Positions 1 to 9,934 of a stretch of DNA of 36,750 nucleotides are shown one piece after another (the stretch's first letter is position 1; each line of letters opens with the position of its first letter). The stretch lies in NCBI GenBank assembly GCA_015680685.1, contig MNCI01025042.1:1007305-1044054 (forward strand). The letters are read 5' to 3'. A program made the position numbers and the translations under genes. Under the pieces are notes generated by a model. The model saw nothing but the letters and a program-made list of their open reading frames with translations, ran no database searches and was not told the DNA's origin. Origin of the DNA: Gnetum montanum. Taxonomy: Eukaryota > Streptophyta > Gnetopsida > Gnetales > Gnetaceae.

Positions 1-532
1 TTGGGCTTTATAGCAAGGGATCGGTTCCCCACGTCAGCTGAATTTGTAGTCGTAGACGAGATGCCTCAATTTAACTTGATATTGGGATGACCATGGTTAG
101 CCCAACTAAAAGAAATATCCTCACCCATCCACCAAGAGATTCACTTACCCTATGAAGGTGGTAAAATCATTATACATGGTGATGTGGCTACACCCAACAC
201 CTCTGCACATGTAGGCACAAACCAAGGCTCAGAAGTCGAGTTCGATGAACCTAAATAGGATAAAACTACTCTCGAGCTTAAATAGGATGCCACACCCATT
301 GAAAACCAAAGGGATAAACAATCTCCAAATCATGATCCCTCGAAAGATATAGAAACATTACAAAATGTGGAAACATCAGAACATGTGGACATAGGGGTCA
401 TTCCCCCAGACGTCTCATGGTCCGAATTTCCGTTTAACATAATTAGCGAAGGAGACGCTAAATATATGATTACACCAACATGCCCAACACACCATGTCAA
501 TCTACAAAAATTAAAGAAGATACTCAACCATT
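1..532 (+). pseudogene. Element A: C-terminal part of the Ty3/gypsy protease region (remnant)
   Basis: Frame 1 from base 1 reads through a retropepsin C-terminal region. It contains FVVVDEMPQFNLILG, an in-frame TGA, then PWL, followed by HQEIHLPYEGGKIIIHGD. This matches the usual plant gypsy pattern of a hydrophobic strand, I-L-G-R-P-W-L and a downstream K-I-x-I-x-G-D; the Arg codon has become TGA, as expected from CGA deamination. Two more stops (TAG after FDEPK and after LELK) follow, and the frame ends at TAA near 530. The catalytic D-S/T-G would lie left of the window. Protease would mature the Gag-Pol polyprotein. It is separated from its RT by about 3.5 kb that holds an antisense gene. 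Family assignment is by motif only. Confidence 0.7.
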
Positions 533-540
533 AAACGAAC

Positions 541-715
541 AATCGTCCGAAATGATGTTAAACTACAATTTTCCGAAATGACGTTAAACTACAATCGTGT
601 CTGCAATGACATAAAACTAGCCATGGTTAGAAATGGCTGGTTCATTTTGAAATCCACCAAAATAGTTTAAATCTCTCTTGTTTTCTTGTGGCCTGAAATG
701 GCCTTAAACTAGAAC
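541..715. repeat. TTAAACT microrepeat block 1 (after protease)
   Basis: Degenerate units of about 30-45 bases carry a TTAAACTA or ATAAAACTA core next to GAAATGA or AATGGC, for example near 555, 580, 612 and 705. The same orientation relative to pol is kept in every other block of this kind in the window. Here the block begins directly after the protease remnant and precedes the 3' end of the antisense gene. Confidence 0.6.
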
Positions 716-1091
716 AAGTTACATTTCCATTTCGTTAAAATTACATTCTTGTTTGCATGCATAGTTGCATCCTTGCTTGATAAATTACTGTGTCCCTTAC
801 ATTTCTTCTACACTATTATCATTTTAGTTGCATTTACGCTTATATTTACAAATAGTTAAAATAACAAAACAACAACAAAAAATATAATAAAAAAAAATAT
901 TTTCTGTTTACGCTTGTGTTTATCAAAATTTTGGATAAAACTACAAATAAAAAAATTTAATAACATAAAAACAAAAATATATATATATATATATATCAAG
1001 GTATAAATGAGTAATTTCAAATGTTTACATTGTATCACACATTCGGTTTCATACAATCTACAAATTTTCAACAAAAAAAAACATAACTAAG
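716..1091. other. AT-rich spacer, no gene seen
   Basis: Strongly AT-rich, with long A runs and a (TA)n stretch near 976-996. I see no coding signal. It lies just beyond the stop codon of the antisense gene on the minus strand, so it may be that gene's 3' flank. Confidence 0.4.
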
Positions 1092-1239
1092 TTAACAACA
1101 ATGACAAGTTGAATTAAACATTAGCGCTAGGAGAAGCTTGGTCCCAAACTCCTCTGCATCATCGAGTCTCGCTCCACTGGGGTCAGCCTCATCATCAACA
1201 TTTCCCTGAACCAAAACAAAATCCTAGGTAAGTAAGTTA

Positions 1240-2560
1240 AAATTTGTAAAACACACAAATGAAAGTAATCATCACCAAAACATAACTATATATCCCTTCA
1301 TCCATTCGAAATTGTTGAAATATAGTGGCGACAGATTTTGGATACAAAATCGAGACTTATTTTGAAAAATTCATCCTTCCCTTAGGAGATACATAGATGG
1401 AGTGCACACTGACAAACAAGTTTGGTCACCATTGGCCCTTATGTGTAGGGTACTGCTTATAACATGATCAGAATACATGCATAATGGAGCTGGCCATGTT
1501 CAAACAAAAGAATGTATATCAATAAGATGTAAACTTATTACATCTTATTACTAGTCTAGTGCTAATAGGAGCATTAATTCATCCGTGTACATGTGTTGGC
1601 CCACTATATATAAATGACTATATATCAAAATGCTACTGCACATGGTAGGGCCTTAAATGTGCTAACTTGTTCATCATATTACTGATAACCTAATCATGTA
1701 TCAACTATCCATCGCATGGTATAGGTAAATGATTAACGTCACATAGCCCTGAATCATGGCGCTAAATTTATGATATACATGTGCCCACTATATGTAAAGA
1801 TATTCTTTAGAGCTGTACAATGATACTATCTATATGAGATTAGATATAATGCCACGTAATGACTCCAAGTATCACATATCGATTATTGACTGTGTAAAGT
1901 CCATGCTTGAAAATGGTGTACATTTAATGTATTGTAGCCAGACCAAAGTATAAAGGAGGAAATTTTTATATGACACATAAGAAGCTGTTTTAACTATTTC
2001 AAAAAATAAAAAAAATAATAATAAAAATCCCCAATCAAAAAGGAGGTGAACAAAGCTAGGACATTGCACTGATATTACGTCGTAATCTTCCTAAGAGTAG
2101 TGGAAGATTCAGCTTAATCGCGACCACTATGGAGCGGGAATGAGCGATTCAAAGACAGATTATGAGCATAAGACTCTGAATCTGCTCATTATCAAACATA
2201 TACCGATTGTATAAAATCGGTCGTAAGGATGGGATAAGCACTCTTACAAAGCTTAAGCATTCCTTCATGTGGGAACGTCGATCTCAGTCTAAGTATCTAG
2301 ATTTCAGTTAAGATTTTCGGGCAACCTTGAACCCTCAAGCTGGGGCCCCTGGTGGGGTTTCACCATAGAAATAGTGACAAGGAGAAGATGGAATGCCACA
2401 TTTAGCTGCAAGTAATCCAGGGTAACAGTACCTCATGAATCGAGACAATACCATCATACCAACTTGAGGCATGAGATGCTTATCCAAATTGCAAGACTGA
2501 AGATCAACAACAATACCACCACACACGCTACCCAAATTAGAGGTCTAAGTCATGCTGATT
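1240..2560. other. Unassigned sequence replacing the middle of antisense gene A
   Basis: This stretch has no match that I can see to exons 2-6 of the other antisense genes. It includes an open stretch on minus (2335-2535) described separately. An A/T-rich segment near 1990-2035 and hairpin-like text near 2195-2225 are visible. It may be an insertion of another element, but I found no convincing terminal repeats or target duplication. Confidence 0.35.
2335..2535 (-). other. Short open stretch of unknown origin (66 codons)
   Basis: On the minus strand this reads VVDLQSCNLDKHLMPQVG, then MMVLSRFMRYCYPGLLAAKC, a cysteine- and aromatic-rich sequence ending in PPGAPA. The composition looks protein-like rather than random: hydrophobic and charged residues are mixed and there is a C-x-x-x-P-x-x-P-C-H-Y-F run. 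It sits where exon 2 of the antisense gene would be expected but does not resemble that exon. It could be a captured host-gene piece or an unrelated exon. I do not recognise the family. Confidence 0.25.
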
Positions 2561-3220
2561 TTGGTTCAATAGCCCATGCTGCCAAGTAAGAGGCCTAACT
2601 CACGCTGGACAACCCAAACTAGAAAACTCACGCTACAATAGAAATGAAGGCAACAACTCATACTCGTGCTACAAATGGTGGCTAACTCACGTTGCAATGG
2701 CACCTAACTCACGCTACAAATGGTGGCTAACTCATGCTGCCAAGCATGTAATAGTCCACCCAAAATCATGGATGTCAGCACAATCACTCACTGTATTGTA
2801 AATAGTTCATAGGACCAAATGCCAAACCTCGGATACTGGTTATGAGAAATCTATTAGTGCAAGTAGTGATTTGGTGTTTGAATACAAGACTTTGTATTTT
2901 AACCTTTGAGCGTCAGTTTATAGGATAATCCATAAACACCAATAAAAGTTTAGCACAATTGTAGGTTATTTGTAGTGGATCAACAAGGCCAATTTTGGCT
3001 AAATTCACTATTCACATTACTCACGCTGCCTAAGGCACGTTACTTATGCTGCCCAGGGAAAGAAACTCATGCTAGGATAATTCGTGCTGCCAAGGAAATT
3101 CATGGGCACACCAGAGCATCGCTCACAATGACACTATAACCCTTGGACTAGCCTCCAATAACTCATGTTGAAGCCCGATTACTCAAACTGGCTGATTCCC
3201 AAAAAGTAACCCCAAATGCG
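2560..3220 (-). repeat. CACGCTGCC-type repeats in the proposed intron 1 of antisense gene A
   Basis: Recurring ACTCACGCT or ACTCATGCT words (for example 2580, 2600, 2627, 2660, 2690, 2715, 3020, 3060) are the reverse complement of the AGCGTGAGT words seen in the antisense gene 5'UTRs near 22600 and 32590. Many copies carry CATGCT in place of CACGCT, as expected from CpG loss. The block lies between exon 1 and the lost middle of antisense gene A. Confidence 0.5.
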
Positions 3221-3539
3221 ATTCAAAAAAAAAACACCCTGGAACACAGTGAAGGAATGCAAAAAACATGATCGTTGCCCAAAAATTAAAATTAAAATCA
3301 TCCTCACACACTGAAATATGGTGATTCCCATAACTCAGACGTTGCTACTCATTGGTGCTATGCTGCAAAAATTAAAAAGAAAGAGGAAAGCAATAAACCT
3401 GTGTAGGGTTCCAACCCACAAAGAAACCCTCGGTTGTGGAAGGTGTTGAAGTAGTTCCTCACTCTCCTCCACAAACTCCAAGCTTTCTTGCTTCTTCCCC
3501 TTTCCCCGTTCCTGCTTGCCCTTTCCCTTCATCCTGCTT

Positions 3540-3720
3540 TGTTGCTCACGCTAACCTGCTTTGTTGCTCATGCTGCCCTGTTCTGTTACTCATGCTACCC
3601 TGTTCTGTTTCTCACGCTACCCTATTTTGTTACTCATGCTATCTTGACTCATGCTACCCTTTGTAACTTACACTGCACCTAGTTAGCTACGCTACCAACA
3701 CTAACTCACACTACTCCCTT
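3540..3720 (-). repeat. 5'UTR repeats of antisense gene A
   Basis: About eight tandem, diverged units of roughly 20-27 bases follow the pattern TTGCTCATGCTACCCTGTTC. Read on the minus strand they give GGTAGCATGAGTAACAG, the decayed counterpart of the CAGCGTGAGCGTAAAC repeats upstream of the start codons at 22789 and 32792. The block sits between a TATA-like site and the minus-strand start codon at 3532. The plus-strand open frames here (CFVAHA repeats) are products of the repeat and not a gene. Confidence 0.5.
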
Positions 3721-3731
3721 TTAAATTCCTT
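3717..3731 (-). promoter_or_regulatory. TATA-like box of antisense gene A
   Basis: The minus strand reads AATTTAAAAGGGAG, about 190 bases upstream of the exon 1 start codon. It lies in the same place as TATATATA (22573) and TATATAAAGGG (32543) in the better preserved copies, and the trailing AAAGGGA is shared with the latter. Weak on its own, supported by position. Confidence 0.35.
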
Positions 3732-3954
3732 TGGTATGTCTAAATCAATTTAGTTCATCTTATTTCTCTTCTATTCTATTTTACTTTGTTGTGCCTTTTA
3801 TTTATTTATTTTACTTTATTGTATTTTTTTTCATGTTCTCAAGATAGTTTTCTGAAGTAAGGCATAAGCAAAAATAAAATAACAAAAAAAAACATGAAGA
3901 ACAAAAATCACCATGAACATCATTACACTATTATTTATACCAAACGTGAATACC

Positions 3955-4020
3955 ATGGATGGCCCAATATGGCCTAAAACTGCCATTACATACCACAGTT
4001 TTATTAAACTAATCATGTGA
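3955..4020. repeat. TTAAACT microrepeat block 2 (between antisense promoter and RT)
   Basis: Contains GGCCCAATATGGCCTAAAACTGCC and TTTTATTAAACTAATC, the short remnant of the block that is better preserved at 22208-22350 and 32205-32350. It lies just upstream of the RT module. Confidence 0.45.
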
Positions 4021-4063
4021 AACTTAAACCTTCCTCATCAAGAAAATGTTGTTTAAATTGGCA

Positions 4064-5430
4064 TGAACAAGCATATGGACAGCAAGAACCTCTTTTCAAC
4101 GTTGTCTATCAATGGGCCACATGGGGCTATTCAATGAGAAGTCAACCTAGAATCCATTGATCTAGACTCATCATCAATTTATGACAATTTCATGGTGTCC
4201 ACTCAAGGAACATCATACTACTTTAAGGATATGACTAAAACTTTGGACTTAGAAGCTGACAACATCATTGAGGATCCCCTCGTCAAAGTCCCCATCACCA
4301 TGTCTAGTGGCAAGCTTAAAACATTAAAATTAAGTACTCTACTAAATCTACAAATTGCCAATGACATTACACAAGTGCTGACAAATAATATTAAAACTTT
4401 TGCTTGGTCATATACCGATCTGCCAGGATTGGACGCTCACATCATCCAGCATAACATCATCCTCGATGAAAAAATTAGACCAGTAAAGCAAAAAGCATGA
4501 AAGGTTAGGCCTAAGGTAGTGTTGGCAGTTCATAACAAAATCACAAATCTCTATCAGGCCGATTTCATCCAGGCTGTTGATTATGCTGATTGGGTATCCA
4601 ACATTGTTGTAGTCCCTAAGAAGAATGGTAGCATTCGCATATGTATTGACTTTCATGACCTCAACGTAGCCACTATAAAGGATGACTTCCCACTACCCAG
4701 TATCGATCAACTCATTGATTCAACTGTCAAGCATGCATTATTGTCCTTTATGGATGGATTCTTGGGATACAACCAAATCAGGATCAATCCAAAACACCAA
4801 CTCAAGATGACCTTCATGACACCTTGGGGCACGTTTTGTTATACAATGATGTCATTTGGTCTCAACAACGCGGGTGCCATGTATCAACAAGCAATGACAT
4901 ATATATTTAGTGATTATATGCTCGATTCGCTCAATGATTATGTAGAAAACATTGCAATCAAGTCCAAAACAACTGAACAACACACGAAGCACCTAGACTT
5001 GGTACTCAAACGCTGTCTCAAATACGACCTTAGGCTTAACCCAAAGAAATGCGTCATTGGGGTTAAGACAGGAAAAATGCTTGGCTTCGTACTCTTCAAA
5101 ATAGGTATACAAGTAGACCCTAATAAGGTCAAAGTAATAACTAATATGCAACTTCCTAGGAACCTCACTGAATTACGTGGTTTGCAAGGTAGACTGCAAT
5201 TTATCAGATGCTTTATCGTGAAGCTAACTGATAAGTTGAAATCCATGTAGCATTTACTGTGAAAGAATGTCCATTTTCAATGGACTCAACCATGCCAAGA
5301 AGCCTTTGAAAACATAAAAATGGAGTTGGCTCAACTACCAATAGTTCATCCCCCACAAAGCAATAAACCTTTTTACATCTACCTTGCCACATCTGATTCA
5401 TTAATTACATCCATGCTTTGCCAAAAATGA
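4064..5430 (+). pseudogene. pol: Element A: reverse transcriptase (broken)
   Basis: The frame begins MNKHMDSKNLFSTLSINGPHG and continues, with a stop near 4136, into TQVLTNNIKTFAWSYTDLPG and HNIILDEKIRPVKQKA, where Arg has become TGA at 4498. The RT core follows: Y-A-D-W-V-S-N, PKKNGSIRICIDFHDLN, DDFPLPSIDQLID, SFMDGFLGYNQI, T-P-W-G-T-F-C-Y, M-S-F-G-L-N-N-A, and PRNLTELRGLQGRLQFIR. The polymerase box reads DYVEN where the catalytic Y-x-D-D is expected, so both acidic positions are altered. Stops also occur at 5248 and near 5428. Upstream, TTGGCAT stands where elements D and E have TTGGCAG, a possible splice acceptor. Ty3/gypsy RT is certain; Tat lineage is inferred from the second RNase H. 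Confidence 0.88.
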
Positions 5431-6480
5431 GGAGATGGAGCCGAGATCCCTATTTACTATTTAAGCCATGCCTTGGTTCCCCATGAATAATGATACAACA
5501 ACGTGGTGAGATCATTCTTTGCCCTTTTCTTTTCCTTGAAAAATTGGCAGCATTACCTCTTCTGCAACCAAGTCAATATCATTTGCAAAGATAACGTGCT
5601 TCGAGCTATCACCAACAACATCTATGAATCAAGTAGGTTAGCTAGATGGAAGGTGATGATTGCAGAGTTTAACCTATGTTATATTGCTCAATCCTCCACC
5701 AAGGGTCAAGCAGTAGCCAATCAATTAACTGCATCACCAACACAAGATCAAGCGACAATCAACCTTGAATTCCCTGACGAAGATATTAATAGCATAAACA
5801 TACTGCCTGATAATTATGATGCAATCCTGTACTTTGACGGAGCATCCACCTCCCGAAGGGGAAGTGTTGTAGCCATCATAACATATCCCTCGAAAGAAAT
5901 TTGTCCCTTTTCCTATCAACTAAACTTCCCTAGCACCAACAATGTGGTGGAGTACAAAGGTCTTCTTAGAGGTCTTATAGCGGCATTAACTACCTGAATC
6001 ACACGTCTTGTAGTTCGAGGTAACTACAGTTAGTAATCAATCAAGTCACTGAGATCTACACATGCAAAGCTTCGCATTTGCAACCATACTATGACCTGAC
6101 GAAACACTTGCTAAAACAACTGATCAACGTAGACATGCAACACATTCTTTGGAACAAAAATACTATTGCTGACGCACTTGCCACACTAGCCTTGAACATG
6201 CCACCTGAGATGTTCCATGCATTGCCTAGATCTATAACAAATTGTGCCAAACCTATGATCAACGCACTCGATGAAATACCCATAGCCTCCATCAGCACTA
6301 CGCAAGCAATAGAGTGGTACGATGACATAAAAGAGTACCTTATACGAGGTGAACTGCCACAACATCTGACGAGTGCTCAAAAGGACATGATGCAAAAACG
6401 CTCTAGGCAATATGCATTAATAGGAGACACCTTATGTCGCAAGTCCTATGAAGGCATCCTGTTGATATGCGTTAGTAGCA
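5431..6480 (+). pseudogene. pol: Element A: RNase H plus archaeal-type RNase H (broken)
   Basis: The first RNase H/connection part reads IPIYYLSHALVPHE, two adjacent stops near 5488, then FFSLKNWQHYLFCNQVNIIC and ARWKVMIAEFNLCYIAQSS. The second RNase H begins at about 5815 with A-I-L-Y-F-D-G-A-S-T-S and contains PSTNNVVEYKGLLRGL, the pattern of the archaeal-type aRH (D-G-A, T-N-N-x-x-E-Y). A stop at 5995 and a one-base loss near 6028 (GGTAACTACAG) break the segment holding the third acidic residue. The linker then reads NTIADALATLALNMPPEMFH and EWYDDIKEYLIRGELPQHL. The tandem RNase H arrangement places the element in the Tat/Ogre group. Confidence 0.82.
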
Positions 6481-7553
6481 TCGACGACCAAATAATCATG
6501 GAATAGGTTCATGAAGGACTATGCGGAGGGCATATAGGACCCAAAGCAATGGCAACGAAAATTAGACGTTTGGGCTATTACTAGCCACACATGGAGTACG
6601 ATTGTTTCTCTAAGGTCAAGAAATGCAACATTTTCCAAAGGCATGGTAACCTAATACACGTACCACCTAATGAGTTGCATACTACACAAATCACATGGCC
6701 CTTCCAAAAATGGGGATTAGACATCATTGGGCTGATAACTCCACCATCTTCAACAGGACATAGCTTCATCATCACTACGACCGAATACTTCACCAAGTGG
6801 GTAGAAGCTATTCCCCTTACAAAAACCACATCCAAACATGTTTGCAACTTCATATTAGAAAACATCGTAACCCGCTTTAGTATCCCAATGACCATAGTCA
6901 CTGATAACAGGCCACAATTTAGTAGCACGGATACTAAAATCTTCTGTGAAAGCCTAGGTATTAAGCACTCAATTTCATCACCATATTACCCACAGAGCAA
7001 TGGTCAAGTGGAGTCTACGAATAAAATGATCATCATGGTGCTTAAGAAAATGCTGAATCAAAGTAAGAGACAATGGCATGAGTAGTTAATCTATGCACTA
7101 TGGGCATACCAAACAATGCATCGAACATCTACAGGTAAGACACCATATAGTCTAGTATACGGATCTGAAGCTGTGTTACCTTTGGAGTTATAGGTTCCCT
7201 CACCGCGGATAATGCTCTCTAGCCTCCTTGATGAAAGCCAGAATAATGAACTATGCATAGCTCACCTTGATGCGGTGGAGGAAGAAAGGGTACGAATGCT
7301 TGACCAAATCGAATGGTACCAGAGACAACAACGACAATGTCATCAACATAATCCACATAAGCAACCAATCAAGGAAGGTGACCTAGTTCTCAAGGCAATC
7401 CGTGAACACCTAGAAAAATTCTCAGCCAATTGGGAAGGACCTTACTTAGTCACTAAAGCATATGATAATGGGGCATTCAAGCTCGCCGACATGGATGTAA
7501 ATGAATTGGCCAATCCTACGAACCACATGTACCTGAAACCATTCTATGTCTAA
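6481..7553 (+). pseudogene. pol: Element A: integrase (broken)
   Basis: The zinc-binding part reads HEGLCGGHIGPKAMATKIR, then GYY, stop, PHMEYDC and KCNIFQRH, so the second Cys of the expected C-x-x-C is Phe. The catalytic core has WGLDIIGLITPPSSTGHSF, TEYFTKWVEAIPL, TIVTDNRPQFSS and YYPQSNGQVESTNK, which preserve the D, D and E positions, though D-N-G has become D-N-R. Stops occur near 6505, 6583, 7083 and 7191. The C-terminal part contains EGDLVLKAIREHLEKFSANW with E-G-P-Y (a GPY/F-type motif) and ends NPTNHMYLKPFYV before TAA at 7551-7553. It would insert the DNA copy. Confidence 0.87.
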
Positions 7554-7555
7554 TG

Positions 7556-7885
7556 ATTTTAAGGTACATCACAGTCCTGGCATCATGACCTAAAACTGAT
7601 ACCACAAAATAGTCTTGGAGCTATGACTTAAAAAACTAGCACCACAGAATGTCCTGGCATCATGACAATAAACCGAAACCATAGAGTTCTGTCCAACATG
7701 ACACTAAACTATCACACTCATTCACCAGATTCCACTAAGACTATAAACTAGCTAGCCTCTTCATAGTCCGCCACGACTATAAACTAGCATGGCACCAATT
7801 GCTACGATGCTAAACTAGCAACGTCCAATGGGTTATGACATAAAACTAATCCACAACAATCCGCCAAGACTATAAACTAGCAATT
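7556..7885. repeat. TTAAACT microrepeat block 3 (after integrase, element A)
   Basis: At least nine units of roughly 25-40 bases alternate ATGAC or AAGACT with (A)TAAACTAGC or TAAAACTGA, such as near 7585, 7625, 7665, 7700, 7740, 7780, 7810, 7840 and 7870. The block starts three bases after the pol stop codon. The same block follows integrase in elements D (18196-18660) and E (28325-28620) in the same orientation relative to pol. Confidence 0.65.
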
Positions 7886-8132
7886 TCTTCACTGGCCTAC
7901 TAATCTATTGTTGAAATCGAATGGCATGTCATCATCAACCTGCTCAATGAATTCATCACATGGACTCTGACAACATTGTTGCTCAAGGAAACCAACTGGG
8001 GGTCGACGGCTAAGCAGCCCAAAGCCCCAACTAACAACAAAGCTGCCAACCCTAGTGCCAAGGCAACAAACCAACCTACATCCTTAACGGCCACAATGCA
8101 AGTTGTTCAAAGATCCAACTTTAAGTGCAAGG
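7886..8132. other. Short 3' internal region of element A
   Basis: Separates the microrepeats from LTR1. Elements D and E have about 1 kb here with 80-base tandem units, while element A has only about 250 bases, so this part is strongly length-variable. No coding signal. The LTR boundary is preceded by TTTAAGTGCAAGG, a poor polypurine tract compared with AAAGAGGGG in D and E. Confidence 0.4.
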
Positions 8133-9328
8133 TGAAACACCACAAAATTTTGGCCTAGCACTTTCAAACAAGATTCAAGCTAAGTCATGCAGCTACCCAA
8201 GCATGAGTACAACATGACCAAAGTTGGAGGCCTCCGAAATAGCCCTCGATGGTTCATGATTCAACAGGAAAGGTCCCCCCCCCCAAGGCCCACAACCACT
8301 ACACCAGCTTTCGACATCTAGAACCAAACGTTTTAGGCTCAAAATGCTTAGTTTTGGCTAAGTATACTTTGGTTACATTTTCTTATGTTGCACAACGTAA
8401 GGCTCAGAGTCACCGACTTTTGGAGCCCTGAAACTGAGCCAAAATAGGCCAAAATTGAGCACTAGGATCCCCCATGACCTCCACTAATGGTTGCCCTAGG
8501 TCCCTAGCCCTCAGAATCCTGATTTTGGACTTGAAAATACACTGTTTTCACTACTCACACCCAGGTCATGCTAAGGCCATGCTAACAGCGTGAGCTACCA
8601 AAAGTGGCCCACAACATTTCAAACACATGCCAAAGACACGCCAGGACAAGATCAACTCAAATCAATGCCCTGCAGCAGCCGATCCAAGAGACCATGAAGT
8701 TCCAAGCGAGCCGGATTCAAATTTTAATTGCAAATTCATTGTAAATTTTCATTGTAAGCCTCACCATCCATGAGCTTGTCAAGCTCTTATGCTGCTTCCA
8801 TGGGCGTAAGCTAGCTTGTGTTGTAAGATACAATGTATCCAATCTAAAACGTAGTCTAACAATGTACACTTGTCACGTGATCCATTTTTCTCGGATCACA
8901 CAGCCATTGACCTCATTCACGAATCCTATTCCTGAACTTGGAAAAAATTTATAAATACCCTGTTCATTGACATAAACGGGGTTGGCAAAAATTTGCAAAA
9001 GAAACCAACAATCCTGAGCCCAAATGCATGTGATTTCCAACACTTGCAAACACTACACATCAGAGCTTAATGTCTAACTTGCAATCCAGATTCGCAACTA
9101 CGTTTTGACCGATGCATGTTTTGTCAGTTAATACAATACATTTTCATTTTTTCCTTCTATTGTGTTGTTCTTGTTCGTTGTCTGCATTATTCTATTTTAT
9201 CATAGGTTTCTACAATACATTCTCTATACGTTTACATGTTGTATTTCATGTTTACGTTTCATTTTTGTTACGCTCTTCGTTTTACATTTCATAACGATAA
9301 CCCCAGCGTAGGCCATAGCGTATGCTCA
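8133..9328 (+). mobile_element. LTR1 (3' LTR of element A, 5' LTR of element B), approximate limits
   Basis: Begins TGAAACACCACAAAATT, the same start as LTR2 and LTR3 read on the minus strand (TGAAACATCACAAAATT and TGAAACACCACAAAATT). The right limit is set at CA (9327-9328), before GGGAAGTCC, where the other copies read GGGAAATCC or GGGGAGATCC; this end is less certain. The length is about 1.2 kb. A TATA box is visible near 8948. LTR1 lies between integrase of A and a gag-like remnant in the same direction, so A and B share it, as in a tandem array produced by LTR recombination or repeated insertion. Confidence 0.6.
8948..8959 (+). promoter_or_regulatory. LTR1 TATA box
   Basis: TTTATAAATACCC, followed by a C-rich base run as in LTR2 and LTR3 (TATAAAAACCC). 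It lies about 380 bases before the proposed LTR end, which gives a plausible U3/R junction near 8980. Confidence 0.5.
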
Positions 9329-9780
9329 GGGAAGTCCTTGGTTGATCTACATGCAGACCATCCAAGGCACTCTACCTTCATCTTTCCAACTTGCCCTCAC
9401 ATGAAGGTAGGTTCATATGTGTCTCTTCGAAGATCTTTTAGCGTACGTTTTCTTCCAGCCTTACACCGACGATTTCGAACAGTACACAAGGATCGCTCTA
9501 AGTATACCCCCATTGCCACTAAATCCCTTAGAGCTATTGGAACAACTATTAAAAGCCAAATGCATCCAATACAAACAAGTGTCTAAGGATGCCTATAAAA
9601 AACATGATAGATACTGTGAGTTGCTAAAGAACCTCGCTTCAGTGGTGCCAAATGAGCCCTTTGTGCCTACCTGCTATGTGCTTCTATGCACCTTGTACCT
9701 TACTCTCTGCTTATGTTACATCTGTGTTGCATTAGGTTACCATGGTAGCATGTTATTTGAATTTAGCTTGATTGCTTAGA
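9329..9780 (+). pseudogene. Element B: leader and gag-like N-terminal remnant
   Basis: A conserved leader (GACCATCCAAGGCACTCTACC) follows LTR1; the same leader lies at 15665-15757 and 26095-26185 on the minus strand. A donor-like AAG|GTAGGT (9406/9407) and an acceptor-like TTTTCTTCCAG (to 9458) bracket a 52-base gap, short for a plant intron. Beyond it an open frame reads PYTDDFEQYTRIALSIPPLP, then LELLEQLLKAKCIQYK and KKHDRYCELLKNLASVVPNE, ending at the stop at 9777-9779. The T-D-D-F start is conserved in the other leaders. Position after the LTR suggests the start of gag, but I do not recognise a Gag domain, and gag and protease are otherwise missing from B. Confidence 0.4.
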
Positions 9781-9934
9781 TTATGCTTTTATTTACTTAG
9801 TTTGTGCATTCATTCAATTTTTTTACACATTTACTTATTAGTTTACACTTCCAAAATTTTGCTTTAATGCATGAAACACATCAAAATGCATAAAAATCGT
9901 AAAAGCCAAAATTACAAAAAGAGAGGTAGCAATG
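9781..9934. other. AT-rich spacer, no gene seen
   Basis: Low-complexity AT-rich sequence between the gag-like remnant and the next microrepeat block. Confidence 0.35.

Larger units (their letters stand above)
1092..3532 (-). pseudogene. Element A: antisense gene inside the retrotransposon (first and last exons recognisable)
   Basis: Two ends of the gene can be recognised on the minus strand. Exon 1 (3399-3532) begins MKGKGKQERGKGKK and continues FVEESEELLQHLPQPR, then a CAG|GT donor. It aligns with the first exons of the copies at 22789 and 32792 (MGKGKEVEG..., F-A-E-E-x-E-A-M-L-Q-x-L/F-P-R-P-R/K). A last exon is proposed at 1092-1205, after a TTTTGGTTCAG acceptor, reading GNVDDEADPSGARLDD and ending at TAA; it aligns with the last exon of copy B near 10440-10515. 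The phosphatase-like and transposon-like exons present in the other copies were not found between them, so the middle is deleted or replaced. The gene starts back to back with RT. Function is unknown and the copy is dead. Confidence 0.55.

Noticed and set aside
1313-2988. Possible foreign LTR with TGTTGA and TCAACA ends inside antisense gene A
   Set aside because: The flanking five bases do not match (no target duplication), and its right part contains the CACGCT repeats typical of intron 1, so it is not a clean insertion.
3436-3682. Two plus-strand frames with CFVAHA and CYSCYP repeats, signal-peptide-like
   Set aside because: They lie on the opposite strand of the antisense 5'UTR repeats and exon 1; their pattern is the repeat unit.
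4064-7553. Endogenous pararetrovirus instead of a retrotransposon
   Set aside because: An integrase with zinc-binding and D,D,E core follows RNase H, LTRs are visible and no movement or coat protein was found.
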